Source of the DNA: Actinosynnema pretiosum
Lineage (GTDB): Bacteria > Actinomycetota > Actinomycetes > Mycobacteriales > Pseudonocardiaceae
Direction of reading: 5' to 3'
Length of the DNA stretch: 64,000 nt
Assembly: GCF_024171695.1 (NCBI RefSeq)
Contig: NZ_JAMTCF010000009.1
Span: forward strand, 248,001-312,000
Position 1 is the first letter of the stretch. Each line of letters opens with the position of its first letter. The notes under the pieces were generated by a model. The model had not been told where the DNA came from. It saw nothing but the letters and a program-made list of their open reading frames with translations, and searched no databases. This document shows positions 62,407 through 64,000 of the stretch, piece by piece. The position numbers and the translations under genes were made by a program.

Positions 62407-63581
62407 GTGAGTTGGACGACGTGATGGGCGCACCCAAGAAGGCGCAGAACGCCGCGGGCGAGAAGCTGCTGCGGGTGGAGAACCTGTCGGTGGACTTCCC
62501 GACCGAGGACGGCACCGTGCACGCAGTGCGCGACGTGTCGTTCACACTCGGCGCGGGCGAGGTCCTCGGCATCGTCGGCGAGTCGGGCTCGGGCAAGTCG
62601 GTGTCGTCGATGGCGGTCATGGGCCTGCTGCCCAAGACCGCCAAGATCGGCGGTTCGATCAAGTTCCGCGAGCAGGAGCTGGTCGGGCGGTCCTACAAGG
62701 GGATGCAGCCGGTTCGCGGCAACAACATCGCCATGATCTTCCAGGACCCGATGACCTCGATGAACCCGGTCTACACGGTGGGCTGGCAGCTCGCCGAGGC
62801 GTACCGGGCGCACCACAAGGTCTCGAAGAAGGCGGCGCTGGCCAAGGCCGTCGAGGCGCTGGAGCTCGTGGGCATCCCGCAGCCCGACCGGCGCGCCCAG
62901 CAGTACCCGCACGAGTTCTCCGGCGGCATGAGGCAGCGCGTGATGATCGCGATGGCGATCATCAACGACCCGGACGTGATCATCGCGGACGAGCCGACCA
63001 CCGCGCTGGACGTCACCGTGCAGGCGCAGATCCTGGACACGCTGCTGCGCATCCGGGACGAGACGAACGCGGGCATCATGATCATCACCCACGACCTCGG
63101 CGTCGTGGCGGGCATGGTGGACCGCGTGCAGGTCATGTACGGCGGCACGGTCGTCGAGCAGGGCGGCGTCGACGAGGTCTTCGAGGCCCAGCGGATGCCC
63201 TACACCGTCGGCCTCATCGGCTCCATCCCGAACCCGCAGATGCTCGGCAGGCGGCTCACGCCCATCAAGGGCACCCCGCCGTCGCTGATGAACCTGCCCA
63301 AGGGCTGCCCGTTCTCGCCGCGCTGCCCGCTCGCGGTCGACCAGTGCCGGGAGACCGAGCCCCTGCTGCTGGAGACCGACCGGGCGAACCACTTCGCCCG
63401 CTGCCACCGCTCCGCCCACCTCGCCACCATCCCGAACCCCCAGCGGCTGTTCGCCACGGAGGAGATCGGCGTCGTGGAGAACCCGGCCGCACTGACCGCC
63501 GCGAATCCCGGCATCCCCGTCATCGAGGACGCCGCCGCGGTCGAGGCGCGCCTGCACGAAGGGGAGAACCCGACCTCATGA
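62403..63581 (+). CDS. peptide ABC transporter ATP-binding protein (DppD/OppD type)
   Basis: 392-residue ATPase: Walker A IVGESGSGKSVSSMAV, Q-loop MIFQDPMTSMNPVYTVG, signature FSGGMRQRVMIAMAI, Walker B VIIADEPTTALDVTVQ and switch IITHDLGVVA. The oligopeptide-type C-terminal iron-sulfur-like cysteine cluster is present: GCPFSPRCP, QCRET and RCHRSAH. A further 55-residue tail is Ala/Glu-rich. Coupled at both ends by ATGA overlaps. Confidence 0.94.
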   Translation: MSELDDVMGAPKKAQNAAGEKLLRVENLSVDFPTEDGTVHAVRDVSFTLGAGEVLGIVGESGSGKSVSSMAVMGLLPKTAKIGGSIKFREQELVGRSYKGMQPVRGNNIAMIFQDPMTSMNPVYTVGWQLAEAYRAHHKVSKKAALAKAVEALELVGIPQPDRRAQQYPHEFSGGMRQRVMIAMAIINDPDVIIADEPTTALDVTVQAQILDTLLRIRDETNAGIMIITHDLGVVAGMVDRVQVMYGGTVVEQGGVDEVFEAQRMPYTVGLIGSIPNPQMLGRRLTPIKGTPPSLMNLPKGCPFSPRCPLAVDQCRETEPLLLETDRANHFARCHRSAHLATIPNPQRLFATEEIGVVENPAALTAANPGIPVIEDAAAVEARLHEGENPTS

Positions 63582-64000
63582 GCACCTCGACCGACACCTC
63601 CGCCCGGCAGCCCGGCGCGAGCCGCACCCCGCTGCTGGAGGTCAAGGACCTGGTCAAGGCCTTCCCCGTGCGCGGCGGCGGCATCATCCCCCGCACGGTC
63701 GGGCAGGTGCAGGCCGTCTCCGGCGTCACCTTCGACCTGCACGCGGGCGAGACGCTCGGCCTGGTCGGCGAGTCCGGCTGCGGCAAGTCCACCACCGGTC
63801 GCGCCATCCTCCAGCTGCACAAGCCCACCTCGGGCTCGGTGAAGTTCGAGGGCCGCGAGCTGACCAAGCTCAAGGGCGGCCAGCTGCGCGGCGTGCGCAG
63901 GGACATGCAGATCGTGTTCCAGGACCCGTACGCGTCGCTGAACCCGCGCTGGCAGATCAACGAGCTCATCTCCGAGCCGTTCAAGATCCACGGCGTGGAC
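63578..64000 (+). CDS. peptide ABC transporter ATP-binding protein (DppF/OppF type), cut by window edge
   Basis: The first 141 codons of the second ATPase are present: LLEVKDLVKAFPVRGGG, Walker A LVGESGCGKSTTGRAI, LHKPTSGSVKFEGREL and Q-loop MQIVFQDPYASLNPRWQI. The signature and Walker B lie beyond the window. Its ATG overlaps the stop of the DppD-type gene (ATGA, 63578-63581), completing a binding protein - B - C - D - F operon. Confidence 0.93.
   Translation, partial: MSTSTDTSARQPGASRTPLLEVKDLVKAFPVRGGGIIPRTVGQVQAVSGVTFDLHAGETLGLVGESGCGKSTTGRAILQLHKPTSGSVKFEGRELTKLKGGQLRGVRRDMQIVFQDPYASLNPRWQINELISEPFKIHGVD

Overview
The window is high-GC actinobacterial chromosome, most likely Pseudonocardiaceae (Actinosynnema/Saccharothrix-like). 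The evidence is the GC-rich third codon positions, many GTG starts, a mycothiol enzyme (Mca), many genes that look leaderless, and gene order. From memory, two blocks follow Mycobacterium tuberculosis: greA - DUF4307 - mca - small membrane protein - YyaL - hemolysin III - Z-prenyl synthase (Rv1080c-Rv1086), then phoH2, fumC, glpX, xseB/xseA, ispH, DUF6542, ychF (Rv1095-Rv1112); and pimE - phhB (Rv1159/1159A) with typA - lpqW (Rv1165/1166). The genus is an inference; no 16S or tRNA gene was seen.

Layout. 1-3.5 kb: start of hppD with a divergent Lrp regulator, greA, DUF4307, mca operon. 3.5-8.3 kb: two accessory insertions around the YyaL-like gene, namely an Abi-like HEPN gene with an apparent AUU start and a structured upstream region, and a Panacea-antitoxin/PIN-toxin pair. 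8.4-25.6 kb: membrane, cell-envelope and core metabolism genes (hemolysin III, Z-prenyl synthase, DUF885 peptidase, PIN-PhoH, ligB-guaB1, fumC, ferredoxin reductase, L,D-transpeptidase, trypsin, glpX, exonuclease VII operon, ispH). 25.9-35.1 kb: DUF6542, rmuC, sbcDC, ada/alkA-ogt, ychF (DNA repair cluster). 35.2-38.3 kb: DUF4232 lipoprotein with a perfect CRP-type site, a 34-residue membrane peptide, PimE-like mannosyltransferase, pterin dehydratase. 38.3-42.2 kb: TPP riboswitch and thiBPQ. 42.3-50.8 kb: a four-gene operon (LolA/RseB-like protein, ABC ATPase, a 1083-residue disordered repeat protein, ABC-2 permease), every junction a 4-nt overlap, divergent from a two-component system. 51.2-53.6 kb: Nudix protein, trpS with a Trp-rich leader peptide and attenuator, YciI protein. 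54-64 kb: small Cys/Lys-rich protein, typA, lpqW, and a DppABCDF-type peptide importer running off the right edge.

The most unusual element is the large repeat-rich, proline/alanine-rich protein encoded between, and translationally coupled to, the ATPase and permease genes of an exporter. It carries about eleven copies of an S-A-S-G-[YF]-[YH]-x-P-V motif, five of them as a 33-bp tandem array. Next come the PanA-PIN pair, the Abi-like gene with its possible non-coding RNA, and the trpS attenuator.

Limits: no database search was run. Starts were chosen by eye from Shine-Dalgarno sequences, overlaps and -10 boxes, and several remain ambiguous. Functions of the accessory genes are inferred from motifs only.
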